Origin: Streptomyces sp. BK340
GTDB lineage: Bacteria > Actinomycetota > Actinomycetes > Streptomycetales > Streptomycetaceae
Length of the DNA stretch: 64,000 nt
Assembly: GCF_007827595.1 (NCBI RefSeq)
Contig: NZ_VISR01000010.1
Location: 62,001-126,000, forward strand
Direction of reading: 5' to 3'
The notes under the pieces are model-generated. The model made no database searches. It was not told where the DNA came from and saw only the letters and a list, made by a program, of their open reading frames with translations. Shown here piece after piece: positions 35,582 through 43,396 of the stretch (positions are counted from its first letter, which is position 1; each line of letters begins with the position of its first letter). Both the position numbers and the translations under genes were made by a program.

Positions 35582-35830
35582 GTGAGTCGCCTTGCTGCGG
35601 CGCGCGGCCTCCGGCGGTGTGCGTGGGCTGCCGCCGCCGGTCGGTTCGCCCGGGGTTTGACGGGGTGGCTGTCGTCGGTCCGTTCGCGTGTGGTGCGTGG
35701 GTGCGAGCCGGCTTGCTGTGGTGTGCGGCCCCTGCCAGTTTGACCGGGTGGCCGCCGCCGACCCGTACGCGTGTGGCGCGTGCACGCGAGTCGGCCGACC
35801 GTGGTGTACGGCCTCCTCCGCCGGTGTGAC
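35582..35830. repeat. Degenerate GC-rich repeats in a long intergenic region
   Basis: Related segments recur about three times: GTGAGTCGCCTTGCTGCGG (35582), GTGCGAGCCGGCTTGCTGTGG (35701, first 20 bases similar) and GCGAGTCGGCCGACCGTGG (about 35785). They are accompanied by GTTCGCGTGTGGTGCGTG (35681) and GTACGCGTGTGGCGCGTG (35765). Spacing is irregular and frames change between copies, so this looks like non-coding duplicated DNA. Confidence 0.5.
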
Positions 35831-35970
35831 CGCGCATCCGCCTCGGATGCGCCCGGGCACCGCCCCCCTCTCGCATCGTCGCCATGACGGACTCGGCCGC
35901 CCCCGGTCGGTGCCCGGCGCCTGCCCGCAAACGCCGCCCGGTCACGGGCCGCCTGGTTCCCGCGCCGCTC

Positions 35971-36122
35971 GGCTTCATGCCCTGCGAGGCTTCACGCGCT
36001 GCTCGGCTTCATACCCTGCGAGGCTTCATGCGCTGCTCGGCTTCACGCGCTGCTCGACCCCACGCGCCGCTGGGCCTCAAGCCCCTCCAGGCCTCAAGCC
36101 CCCCAGGCTTCAGGCCCCGCCC
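35971..36122. repeat. 17-bp tandem repeat, about nine copies
   Basis: Units of 17 bases, variants of GGCTTCATGCCCTGCGA and GGCTTCACGCGCTGCTC, run end to end; the eighth has 16 bases. The first five are close to identical and alternate between the two variants; later units decay towards GGCCTCAAGCCCCTCCA. The end overlaps the last codons of the acyl-CoA-dehydrogenase-like gene. It is not a CRISPR array because there are no spacers. Confidence 0.85.
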
Positions 36123-37180
36123 ACAGCCGATCCCCCGCCCACAGCCGACCCCCGGGCCAGCGACCGCAAATGCGCCGTACGGGTCTCCGCCGTCTGCCCC
36201 TGCACCAGCAGGAACAGACCCTCGCGGGCCAGTCGTTGGGCGCGGTTGGTCAGGGACAAGGCGCGGCCGCCGCCGGCCACGACCGCCGCCGTGGTGACCG
36301 TACCCAGGACGTCGTACGCCTCGGCCCGCACTGTCAGCCGTTCCGCGATCCGCTCCAGCGGCGCCGGGTGGTCGGCCAGCGCGTAGGCGCGGCGGCGGAC
36401 GTCGGCGAGGCGGGCGCGCAGCGGGCCGGCGGCCTCCTCGTCCAGCGCGGACAGCGCCGCCTCCGCGATGCCGAAGACCGCCGGAACGGTGTTCAGCGTC
36501 CTGGCCCGGTCGCCGGGTGCCCACGACTCGTACGGTGTCCGCAGGGCCACCGCCTCTTCCGGGACCTGTAGGCCGTCCAGCTCCAGCGACACCGTGCGGG
36601 CGGCGGTGAGCGCCGCGAGGCGCAGCGGCGGCGAGGCCCGCAGGCCCGGCTGGTCGCGTGCCTCGACGAAGGCGAACAGGGCTTCGTCCGCCTCGGTCAC
36701 CCCGGCGAGGAGCATGACGTCGTTCAGGCCCCATCCGGTGTACCAGGGGACGGTCCCGTCGAACCGCCAGCCGCCGCCCTCCCGCCGCACCCGCACCGGG
36801 ACTCGCGGATGGGCCCGCAGATGCGCGTACGCCACCCCGGACAGCAGTTCGCCGCGGGCCAGCGGGCCCAACAGGCGCTCGCGTACCGGCAGTTCGCTCT
36901 TCGCCAGGGTCTGCACCGGAGTGTGGTGCTGCGTCTGCACGAACCAGGTCGAGCAGCACGCCCCGGCCAGGATCTCCGCGGTCTCCCGCAGCACGGCCGG
37001 CGGTGCCCCCGAGCCCCCGTACGCGACGGGTGCGACGACGCCGAGCAGCCCGGACTCCTTCACCGCCTCGATGTGGCTCACGGGGACGCCCTCCTGGTCC
37101 ACCCGCTCGGCCTCGGGGACGAGCAGGTCGGCGGCGAGCCGTCGGGCGCGGACGACGAGCGGATGTGCGGTGTCGGTCAT
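36110..37180 (-). CDS. Acyl-CoA dehydrogenase family protein
   Basis: About 356 residues with the overall acyl-CoA dehydrogenase/flavin monooxygenase fold: N-terminal helices (GLLGVVAPVAYGGSGAP), a middle beta domain (GWRFDGTVPWYTGWG) and a C-terminal helical domain (VLGTVTTAAVVAGGG). The usual catalytic Glu and FAD signatures are only partly evident, so it may be a divergent dehydrogenase or a flavin-dependent hydroxylase of the DszC/HpaC type. The ATG at 37180 begins MTDTAHPL. The C-terminus (GSAVGGGSAVGGA) runs into the 17-bp repeat zone and looks recently altered. Confidence 0.8.
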   Translation of the reverse strand: MTDTAHPLVVRARRLAADLLVPEAERVDQEGVPVSHIEAVKESGLLGVVAPVAYGGSGAPPAVLRETAEILAGACCSTWFVQTQHHTPVQTLAKSELPVRERLLGPLARGELLSGVAYAHLRAHPRVPVRVRREGGGWRFDGTVPWYTGWGLNDVMLLAGVTEADEALFAFVEARDQPGLRASPPLRLAALTAARTVSLELDGLQVPEEAVALRTPYESWAPGDRARTLNTVPAVFGIAEAALSALDEEAAGPLRARLADVRRRAYALADHPAPLERIAERLTVRAEAYDVLGTVTTAAVVAGGGRALSLTNRAQRLAREGLFLLVQGQTAETRTAHLRSLARGSAVGGGSAVGGA

Positions 37181-37282
37181 GCGGAGGATTCTTCCGAAGA
37201 CGGCTGCCGGATTTTTTCTTCCGGATCGGTGGCGCGCGGTGTCGATCCGGGCCTCGCCCGTTCGTGTAGGAGGTGACAGACA

Positions 37283-37309
37283 CCCCCGGCACCGGGAAGA
37301 CGCCGGGGG
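37283..37309 (+). promoter_or_regulatory. Hairpin with G-run upstream of the YciI/sigma operon
   Basis: CCCCCGGC - 11 bases - GCCGGGGG is a perfect 8 bp stem. It continues into a run of nine G (37305-37313), 20 bases before the YciI start. It could slow ribosome entry; G-runs are also prone to slippage. Confidence 0.4.
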
Positions 37310-37333
37310 GGGGAAGAACCCCAGGAGGACATC

Positions 37334-37684
37334 ATGAAGCACTACCTGCTCAGTGTGGTCCAGCCGGCCGGAGGGCAGCCGCCCGCCCCCGAGGCGCTCG
37401 CCGAGATCATGCGCGACGTCGAGGCATTCAACGACGAACTCCGTGCGGCCGGAGCCTGGGTCTTCGCCGGTGGCCTGCACGGCCCGGAGACCGCCACCGT
37501 GCTGCGCCCCAAGGACGGCGACGTGCTCATCACCGACGGGCCCTACGCCGAGGGCAAGGAGTACCTGGGCGGACTCTGCCTGATCCGGGCCGCCGACCTG
37601 GACGAGGCCCTGGAGTGGGGACGCAAGGCAGCCCTGGCGACCACCCTGCCCATCGAGGTGCGGCCCTTCGTGGACCAGCACTGA
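37334..37684 (+). CDS. YciI/DGPF-domain protein, partner of the ECF sigma factor
   Basis: A 116-residue protein of the YCII (DGPF) family: MKHYLLSVVQP start, VLITDGPYAEGKEYLGG in the middle, EVRPFVDQH at the end. The conserved DGPYAE gives the family its alternative name. AGGAGG precedes the ATG. The stop overlaps the sigma-factor start (TGATG). DGPF genes are the constant neighbours of ECF42 sigma factors, and a signalling or enzymatic partner role is presumed but not shown. Confidence 0.9.
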   Translation: MKHYLLSVVQPAGGQPPAPEALAEIMRDVEAFNDELRAAGAWVFAGGLHGPETATVLRPKDGDVLITDGPYAEGKEYLGGLCLIRAADLDEALEWGRKAALATTLPIEVRPFVDQH

Positions 37685-38886
37685 TGGCGAAGGCGCCCGG
37701 CATCGAGGCCGTCTTCCGCGCGGAGTACGGGCGCGCGGTCGCCGTCCTCGTCCGCTTCCTCGGCGACATCGACCTCGCCGAGGAAGCGGTGCAGGACGCC
37801 TTCGCCACAGCGGTGCGCAAGTGGCCGGAGACCGGTGTACCGCCGAGCCCGGCCGGCTGGATCATCACCACCGCCCGCAACCGGGCCGTCGACCGACTGC
37901 GCCGCGAGTCCTCCCGGGATGCCCGACACGCCGAGGCCACCCGGCTGTACGCGCCCGACGCACCGCCCGAGGAGGGCCCCGTGCGCGACGACCGGCTCCG
38001 TCTGATCTTCACCTGCTGCCACCCCGCACTCGCCCTCCAGTCCCGGGTCGCCCTCACCCTGCGCCTGCTCGGCGGCCTGAGCACCGCCCAGATCGCCCGG
38101 GCCTTCCTGGTCCCCGAGCCGACCCTCGCCCAGCGGCTGGTGCGGGCCAAGGCCAAGATCCGCGACGCGGGCATCCCGTACCGCGTGCCCCGCGACGCCG
38201 ATCTGCCCGACCGGCTCGGCGGGGTCCTCGCCGTCGTCTACCTGATCTTCAACGAGGGCTACACCGGCGATCCCGCCCTGTGCGCGGAGGCCGTGCGGCT
38301 CGGCCGGCTGCTGGCCGAGCTGATGCCGGACGAACCGGAGGTCACCGGACTGCTGGCCCTGATGCTGCTGATCGAGGCACGCCGTCCGGCCCGGCGGGAC
38401 GCGGACGGCGCGCTGGTGCCGCTGCCCGAGCAGGACCGCGGCCGGTGGGACCGCGGCCTCATCGCCGAGGGCCAGGACCTGGTCCGGCGCTGTCTGCGCC
38501 GTGACCGGCCCGGGCCGTACCAGATCCAGGCCGCGATCAACGCCGTGCACAGCGACGCGCCGATCGCCGCCGCCACCGACTGGGGCCAGATCCTCGGCCT
38601 GTACGACCAGCTGACGGCCGTCGCACCGTCGCCGGTCGTCGCGCTGAACCGGGCGGTCGCGGTGGCGGAGGTCGAGGGCCCGGCCGAGGCCCTGGCGCAG
38701 GTCGACTCCCTCGACCTCACCGGCTACCACGTCCTGCACGCCGTCCGCGCCGACCTGTTGCGCCGCCTGGACCGGCCCGCCGAGGCCGAGGCGGAGTACG
38801 CGAAAGCCGTCGAGCTGGCGACGAGCGAGGCCGAGCGGGCCCATCTGGAGCGGCGCAGACGGGACCTCGGCCACCGGGCGACGTGA
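37684..38886 (+). CDS. ECF RNA polymerase sigma factor with C-terminal TPR-like domain (ECF42 type)
   Basis: About 400 residues, roughly twice a normal ECF sigma. Region 2 (FRAEYGRAVAVLVRFLGDIDLAEEAVQDAF, quoted in pieces: core FLGDIDLAEEAVQDAF) and region 4 (LGGLSTAQIARAFLVPEPTLAQRLVRAK) are followed by a ~200-residue helical extension containing YLIFNEGYTG, QAAINAVHS and TPR-like helices to the C-terminus. ECF42 factors have this extension in place of an anti-sigma factor and are paired with DGPF proteins, as here. Translationally coupled to the YciI gene. Its promoters and target genes cannot be predicted from this window. Confidence 0.9.
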   Translation: MAKAPGIEAVFRAEYGRAVAVLVRFLGDIDLAEEAVQDAFATAVRKWPETGVPPSPAGWIITTARNRAVDRLRRESSRDARHAEATRLYAPDAPPEEGPVRDDRLRLIFTCCHPALALQSRVALTLRLLGGLSTAQIARAFLVPEPTLAQRLVRAKAKIRDAGIPYRVPRDADLPDRLGGVLAVVYLIFNEGYTGDPALCAEAVRLGRLLAELMPDEPEVTGLLALMLLIEARRPARRDADGALVPLPEQDRGRWDRGLIAEGQDLVRRCLRRDRPGPYQIQAAINAVHSDAPIAAATDWGQILGLYDQLTAVAPSPVVALNRAVAVAEVEGPAEALAQVDSLDLTGYHVLHAVRADLLRRLDRPAEAEAEYAKAVELATSEAERAHLERRRRDLGHRAT

Positions 38887-38924
38887 CTCTCGTCACCGCC
38901 GGCAGCCGACGGAATTTACTTGGG

Positions 38925-38937
38925 AACCTAAAAGGTT
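38925..38937. promoter_or_regulatory. Short dyad upstream of the aldehyde dehydrogenase
   Basis: AACCT-AAA-AGGTT, perfect 5 bp arms, about 70 bases before the ALDH start in an AT-richer stretch. A possible operator or promoter-associated site; no regulator gene is adjacent. Confidence 0.35.
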
Positions 38938-39007
38938 GGCATTTACATCTGACTTTCGAGACCCTACGCTCGGGCCGACCAGCCCGTGCACCACCAGCGA
39001 GGCATCC

Positions 39008-40330
39008 GTGAACCACTCCACCCCCGAGCAGCCCGCCGACGTCGTGGCCCGGCTGCGCGCCACCTTCCGCACCGGCCGCACCAAGCCCGTCGAGTGGCGC
39101 ACCGGCCAGCTCCGGCGCCTGCGCGCGATGCTCACGGAGAACGGCGCGGACCTCGCCGCCGCCCTCCACGCCGACCTGGGCAAGAGCAGCACCGAGGCCT
39201 ATCGCACCGAGATCGACTTCACGATCCGGGAGATCGACCACACCCTGGAGCACCTGGACGAGTGGCTGCGCCCGGAGTCCGCGCCCGTACCGGCGCACCT
39301 CGGCGGCGACGCGACGGCCTGGACGCAGTACGACCCGCTCGGCGTCGTTCTCGTCATCGCCCCCTGGAACTACCCGGCCCAGCTGCTGCTCGCCCCCATG
39401 GTCGGCGCGCTGGCCTCCGGCAACGCGGTCGTGGCCAAGCCGAGCGAACTGGCCCCGGCCACCTCGGCCGTGCTGGCCGAGCTGATTCCCGCCCATCTCG
39501 ACAGCGACGCGGTCGCCGTGGTCGAGGGCGGCGTCCCGGAGACCACGGCCCTGCTCGCCGAGCGCTTCGACCACATCTTCTACACCGGCAACGGCACCGT
39601 CGGCCGCATCGTGATGCGCGCCGCCGCCGAGCACCTCACCCCGGTCACCCTCGAACTGGGCGGCAAGTCCCCGGTGTTCGTCGACCGGGGCGCCGATCTC
39701 GACGTGGTCGCCGACCGGCTGGCGCGCGGCAAGTTCCTGAACGCGGGCCAGACCTGCGTCGCCCCCGACTACGTCCTCACCGACCCGGAGACCGCCGCAG
39801 GCCTGGAGGCCGCGCTGGTCCGCGCCGTCGAGACCCTCTTCGGCACCGACCCGCAGGCCTCGCCCGAGTACGGCCGGATCGTCAACGAGCGCCACTTCGA
39901 CCGGCTCTCCGCCCTGCTCGGCTCCGGCCGGGTGGCGGTCGGCGGCGGCAGCGACCGCACGGACAAGTACATCGCGCCGACCGTGCTCGCGGACGTCGAC
40001 CCGAAGTCCCCCGTGATGCAGGAGGAGATCTTCGGGCCGGTCCTGCCGATCGTCGCCGTGCCGGGCCTGGACGCGGCGATCGACTTCATCAACGACCGTG
40101 ACAAGCCGCTCGCGCTGTACGTCTTCACCGACTCCGAGCGGACCCGCGGTCGCATCGCCGCCGAGACCTCCTCGGGCGGCCTCGGCTACGGCCTGCCGCT
40201 CGCCCACCTGACCGTCTCCGACCTGCCGTTCGGCGGTGTGGGGGAGAGCGGTATGGGCAGCTACCACGGGCGCTACTCGATCGAGACGTTCAGCCACCGC
40301 AAGGCGGTGCTGGTCAAGCCCCTCGGCTGA
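39008..40330 (+). CDS. Aldehyde dehydrogenase family protein
   Basis: About 440 residues of the NAD(P)-dependent ALDH superfamily, class 3-like by its short length. VIAPWNYPAQLLLAPM (cofactor/substrate channel), NAVVAKPSELAP, FYTGNGTVGRIVM, catalytic-Glu motif ELGGKSPVF, catalytic Cys in NAGQTCVAPDYV, and EEIFGPVLPIV are all present. It oxidises aliphatic or aromatic aldehydes to acids. The GTG at 39008 with GAGG just upstream is chosen over an earlier in-frame start. An aldo/keto reductase follows 37 bases later, so the pair may interconvert or detoxify aldehydes. Confidence 0.93.
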   Translation: MNHSTPEQPADVVARLRATFRTGRTKPVEWRTGQLRRLRAMLTENGADLAAALHADLGKSSTEAYRTEIDFTIREIDHTLEHLDEWLRPESAPVPAHLGGDATAWTQYDPLGVVLVIAPWNYPAQLLLAPMVGALASGNAVVAKPSELAPATSAVLAELIPAHLDSDAVAVVEGGVPETTALLAERFDHIFYTGNGTVGRIVMRAAAEHLTPVTLELGGKSPVFVDRGADLDVVADRLARGKFLNAGQTCVAPDYVLTDPETAAGLEAALVRAVETLFGTDPQASPEYGRIVNERHFDRLSALLGSGRVAVGGGSDRTDKYIAPTVLADVDPKSPVMQEEIFGPVLPIVAVPGLDAAIDFINDRDKPLALYVFTDSERTRGRIAAETSSGGLGYGLPLAHLTVSDLPFGGVGESGMGSYHGRYSIETFSHRKAVLVKPLG

Positions 40331-40367
40331 AGGGACGGTTCCGGGGTGCGTGTGCGAAACTCCGCCG

Positions 40368-41276
40368 ATGACCGCTGAAACGATCACCGCGGACGCCTCC
40401 GGAACCTTCGAGCTCGGTGACCTGCCCGTCCACCGCATCGGCTTCGGTGCCATGCGGCTGACGGGCAGTGCCGCCTTCCACCTCGGCACCGTCAGCGACC
40501 GCGCACGCTCGATCGCCGTCCTGCGCAGGGCCGTGGAACTCGGTGTGAACCACATCGACACGGCCGCGTTCTACTTCTCCTCCCTGCGCTCCGCCAACGA
40601 ACTCATCAACACCGCCCTCGCGCCGTACGCCGACGACCTGGTCATAGCGACCAAGGTCGGCCCGTTCCGCGACTATTGCGGGGAGTGGGGCACCTCGGCC
40701 CGGCCCGACCAGCTGCGCGGCCACGTGGAGGAGAACCTGCGCCAGCTCGGCCGGGACCACCTCGACCTCGTCTATCTGCGCCGGATGAACCAGGACTCCA
40801 TCGCCGAACACTTCGGTGCCCTCGCCGAACTGCGCGAGGCAGGCCTGGTCCGGCACCTCGGCATCTCCGCGATCCAGCCCCGGCACCTGACCGAGGCGCT
40901 GGAGATCGCCCCCGTCGTCTCCGTGCAGAACCGGTACGCGGTGGACGCCCCGGACCCGCGGGCCGACGAACTCCTGCGGATGTGCGGTGAACGCGGCATC
41001 GCGTTCGTGCCCTACTACGCCGTCGCGGGCCAGGGCGGCGAGCGCGGCGCGGCCGGCACGCGCAACGACGACGAGATCCTCGCCGTGGCCCGCGCGCACG
41101 GCGTGAGCCCCGCGGCGATCCGTACCGCCTGGACCCTGCACCGGGGGCCGCACGTCCTCGCCGTCCCCGGCACCGGCAACCCGGACCATCTGACGGAGAA
41201 CGTCGCCGCGGGCGCCCTGCGGCTCGGCCAGGAGGAGCTGGAGCGGCTGGACGCTCTCCACACCCAGGACGTCTGA
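40368..41276 (+). CDS. Aldo/keto reductase
   Basis: About 302 residues forming an AKR TIM barrel: IGFGAMRLTG, NHIDTAAFYFSSLRSANELI (active-site Asp and Tyr), VIATKVGP (active-site Lys), HLDLVYLRRMNQDS and LAVPGTGNPDHLTENV (NADPH site). The usual His in the fourth barrel strand is replaced by Arg in YLRRM, which occurs in some family members. It reduces aldehydes or ketones with NADPH. It is probably co-transcribed with the upstream aldehyde dehydrogenase. The ATG at 40368 begins MTAETI; the ribosome-binding site is weak. Confidence 0.88.
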   Translation: MTAETITADASGTFELGDLPVHRIGFGAMRLTGSAAFHLGTVSDRARSIAVLRRAVELGVNHIDTAAFYFSSLRSANELINTALAPYADDLVIATKVGPFRDYCGEWGTSARPDQLRGHVEENLRQLGRDHLDLVYLRRMNQDSIAEHFGALAELREAGLVRHLGISAIQPRHLTEALEIAPVVSVQNRYAVDAPDPRADELLRMCGERGIAFVPYYAVAGQGGERGAAGTRNDDEILAVARAHGVSPAAIRTAWTLHRGPHVLAVPGTGNPDHLTENVAAGALRLGQEELERLDALHTQDV

Positions 41277-41490
41277 CCCCCGGCCGCGGACGGCGCGGGA
41301 AGGGCCGAGGGCCCCGTCGGCGTTCACGTGCGTCGGCAGGCGCGAGCCGGGCAGTGCCGCGGGACCGCAGCGCCGGGCGGGGGCCGTCGAGGAAGAGGAG
41401 TGGGGCGGTACGCACGCGGCCGTTCGGACTTCGCCGGCGGCCCCTTCCATAATGGGCGTCCGGGCGCACGGCCCGGCATGGCGCCCGGCT

Positions 41491-41508
41491 GACTACAATG
41501 ACGTAGAC
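41491..41508. promoter_or_regulatory. Candidate BlaI/MecI-type operator
   Basis: GACTAC-AATGAC-GTAGAC is an imperfect dyad 44 bases before the BlaI-like gene. It has the TAC...GTA arms typical of operators of this family as I recall them. It would give autoregulation. Confidence 0.45.
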
Positions 41509-41551
41509 GGTCTTCCGAACTGCAGACGAAGACGGGGTGAGGGACGTTCCC

Positions 41552-41920
41552 ATGACCGACGCCAAGGACGAACGCCGGCCGGCCGGTGAGCTCGAAGCGA
41601 GCGTCATGGCCGCCCTCTGGGCCGCCGCCGCGCCCCAGACGCCCGGCCAGGTCCAGCTGAGTCTCGGCGCGGCCCTCGCGCGTACGACGGTGACGACCAT
41701 CCTCACCCGCCTGCACGACAAGGGCATGGTGGAGCGGCAGCGCCAGGGCCGCGGCTTCGCCTACTTCCCGCTCCAGGACGCCCAGGGCCTCACCGCCCGC
41801 CGGATGCACACCGAACTCGACCGGGACAGCGACCGCGAGACCGTCCTCGCCCGCTTCGTCGCCCAGCTCAGCCCCGACGACGAACGCATCCTGCGGGACC
41901 TGCTCGAATCCGACGCCTGA
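41552..41920 (+). CDS. BlaI/MecI/CopY-family repressor
   Basis: About 122 residues. The winged helix region (GELEASVMAALW, PGQVQLSLGAALARTTVTTILTRL, MVERQRQGRGFAYFP) and the C-terminal dimerisation helices (LDRDSDRETVLARFVAQLS) are typical of repressors inactivated by proteolysis via a BlaR1-type membrane sensor. The stop overlaps the start of an M56 peptidase gene (TGATG), giving the regulator-sensor pair common in Streptomyces. No beta-lactamase gene is nearby; other targets are likely. Confidence 0.92.
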   Translation: MTDAKDERRPAGELEASVMAALWAAAAPQTPGQVQLSLGAALARTTVTTILTRLHDKGMVERQRQGRGFAYFPLQDAQGLTARRMHTELDRDSDRETVLARFVAQLSPDDERILRDLLESDA

Positions 41921-42849
41921 TGACCGCACTGCTCCTGCTGCCGCTGCTGCTGCCGTTCGCCCTGCCGGCGCTGGCCCGGCGGGCCCTGGACCGGCTCGTC
42001 CCGGCCGTCGCGCTGTGGGCGATCACCGCCTGTGCGGTCGTCCTCGCGGGCAGCTCGCTCGCCGCGCTCGGCGGGTTCGTCCTGACGGGCCTGCTCAAGG
42101 TGCCGCTGTTCGCCGCCCTCGGTGAACTGGTCCACCCGCTGCGCACGGCCTCGGACCTCGTCGTCCTGCCCGCCGCCGCCACCTCCGTCGGCGCCCTCGC
42201 CGTCTGCGGCTGGACCCTCGTCCGCTCGGTGCTGCGCCAGACCCGCGCCTTCCGGGCCGCCCGCACGGAGGCCGGCCGCGGACCTGCCGCGGGAGACCTG
42301 TGCGTGGTCGACTCGCCCCGCCCGGACGCGTACGCCCTGCCCGGGCGCCCGCACCGTATCGTCGTCACCACCGCCATGCTGCGCAGCCTCGACGGACCCG
42401 AGCGCGAGGCGCTGTTCGCACACGAGCGGGCGCACAACGAGGGCGGCCATCACTACTTCCTCGCCGCCGCCGAGCTCGCGGCGCACTGCCATCCCGCCCT
42501 GCGCCCGGTGCGCGAGACCATCCGGCTCGCCGCCGAACGCGCCGCCGACGAGGCCGCTGCCGCCTCCGTGGGCGACCGGCGCCTGACCGCCCGCGCCATC
42601 GCCCGCGCGGCCCTCGCCGGCCAGGCCGCCCGCTCGGAGCGGCCCGTCGTCGCCGCGGCGGCGACGACGGGCCCCGTCCCGCAACGCGTCCAGGCCCTGC
42701 TGGCCGCCCCCCGGGCCGCGCCCCGCACCGGCCGGCGCGTCGCCGCGCTCCTGCTCGCCTGCGCCGCCGTCTCCTGTGTGGCCGCGGTGACCGGAATGGC
42801 CGACTTCCACCACCGGGTCGAGGTCGCCCAGGGCGACGAGAAGCCCTGA
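41920..42849 (+). CDS. M56-family membrane zinc metallopeptidase (BlaR1-like, no sensor domain)
   Basis: A 309-residue protein with two N-terminal membrane helices, a third near residue 50 and a C-terminal helix (VAALLLACAAVSCVAAV). The zinc motif is HERAH (residues about 168-172) in LFAHERAHNEGGHHYF. In BlaR1/MecR1 this domain cleaves the BlaI/MecI repressor after a beta-lactam signal. Here no penicillin-binding sensor domain follows, so the signal is unknown. Translationally coupled to the BlaI-like gene. Confidence 0.9.
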   Translation: MTALLLLPLLLPFALPALARRALDRLVPAVALWAITACAVVLAGSSLAALGGFVLTGLLKVPLFAALGELVHPLRTASDLVVLPAAATSVGALAVCGWTLVRSVLRQTRAFRAARTEAGRGPAAGDLCVVDSPRPDAYALPGRPHRIVVTTAMLRSLDGPEREALFAHERAHNEGGHHYFLAAAELAAHCHPALRPVRETIRLAAERAADEAAAASVGDRRLTARAIARAALAGQAARSERPVVAAAATTGPVPQRVQALLAAPRAAPRTGRRVAALLLACAAVSCVAAVTGMADFHHRVEVAQGDEKP

Positions 42850-42957
42850 TCCGGCGCTCCTCGCGCCCCGCAGGACCCACCTCTAGCGCAGGTGACTGGC
42901 GTCCGTGAAGTTTTACGTATAACCTCACCCGCTAACCACCCTCACCGGAAGGCCCCG

Positions 42958-43350
42958 ATGCGACGCGTTGCCCTGGTCACCCTCGTCGTGGACGACTACG
43001 ACGAGGCCATCCGCTTCTACACCGAGGCCCTCGGGTTCCGGCTGGTCGAGGACGCGCCACGGCCGGACGGCTCCCGCTGGGTCGTCGTCGAGCCCGGCGC
43101 GGACGGCCACGGCACCGGCCTGCTGCTCGCCCGCGCCAGGGGCGAGGACCAGCGGGCCCGGATCGGGGACCAGACCGGTGGGCGGGTCGGGTTCTTCCTG
43201 TACACCGACGACTTCGCCCGCGACCACGCCCGCATGACCGCCGCCGGCGTGACCTTCCTGGAGGAGCCGCGCCACGAGCCGTACGGTTCGGTGGCCGTCT
43301 TCCAGGACCTCTACGGCAACGGCTGGGACCTGCTCCAGCCCGCCGCCTGA
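42958..43350 (+). CDS. VOC/glyoxalase-family protein
   Basis: A 130-residue vicinal-oxygen-chelate fold protein: VALVTLVVDDYDEAIRFYTEALGF at the N-terminus (given in part: DEAIRFYTEALGF), GRVGFFLYTDDF and VAVFQDLYGNGWDLLQ at the end. Metal-binding residues cannot be assigned securely. Possible roles are glyoxalase, dioxygenase or antibiotic binding. The ATG at 42958 is the start with family similarity. TATAAC at 42915-42920 is a possible -10 element. Confidence 0.88.
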   Translation: MRRVALVTLVVDDYDEAIRFYTEALGFRLVEDAPRPDGSRWVVVEPGADGHGTGLLLARARGEDQRARIGDQTGGRVGFFLYTDDFARDHARMTAAGVTFLEEPRHEPYGSVAVFQDLYGNGWDLLQPAA

Positions 43351-43396
43351 CTTTTCTCCCGCTGCTTCGAACCGCCTGCTCAAGGAAAGACCCGCC

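Noticed and set aside
35971..36122. CRISPR array
   Set aside because: Units are contiguous 17 bp repeats without spacers, and no cas genes are present.
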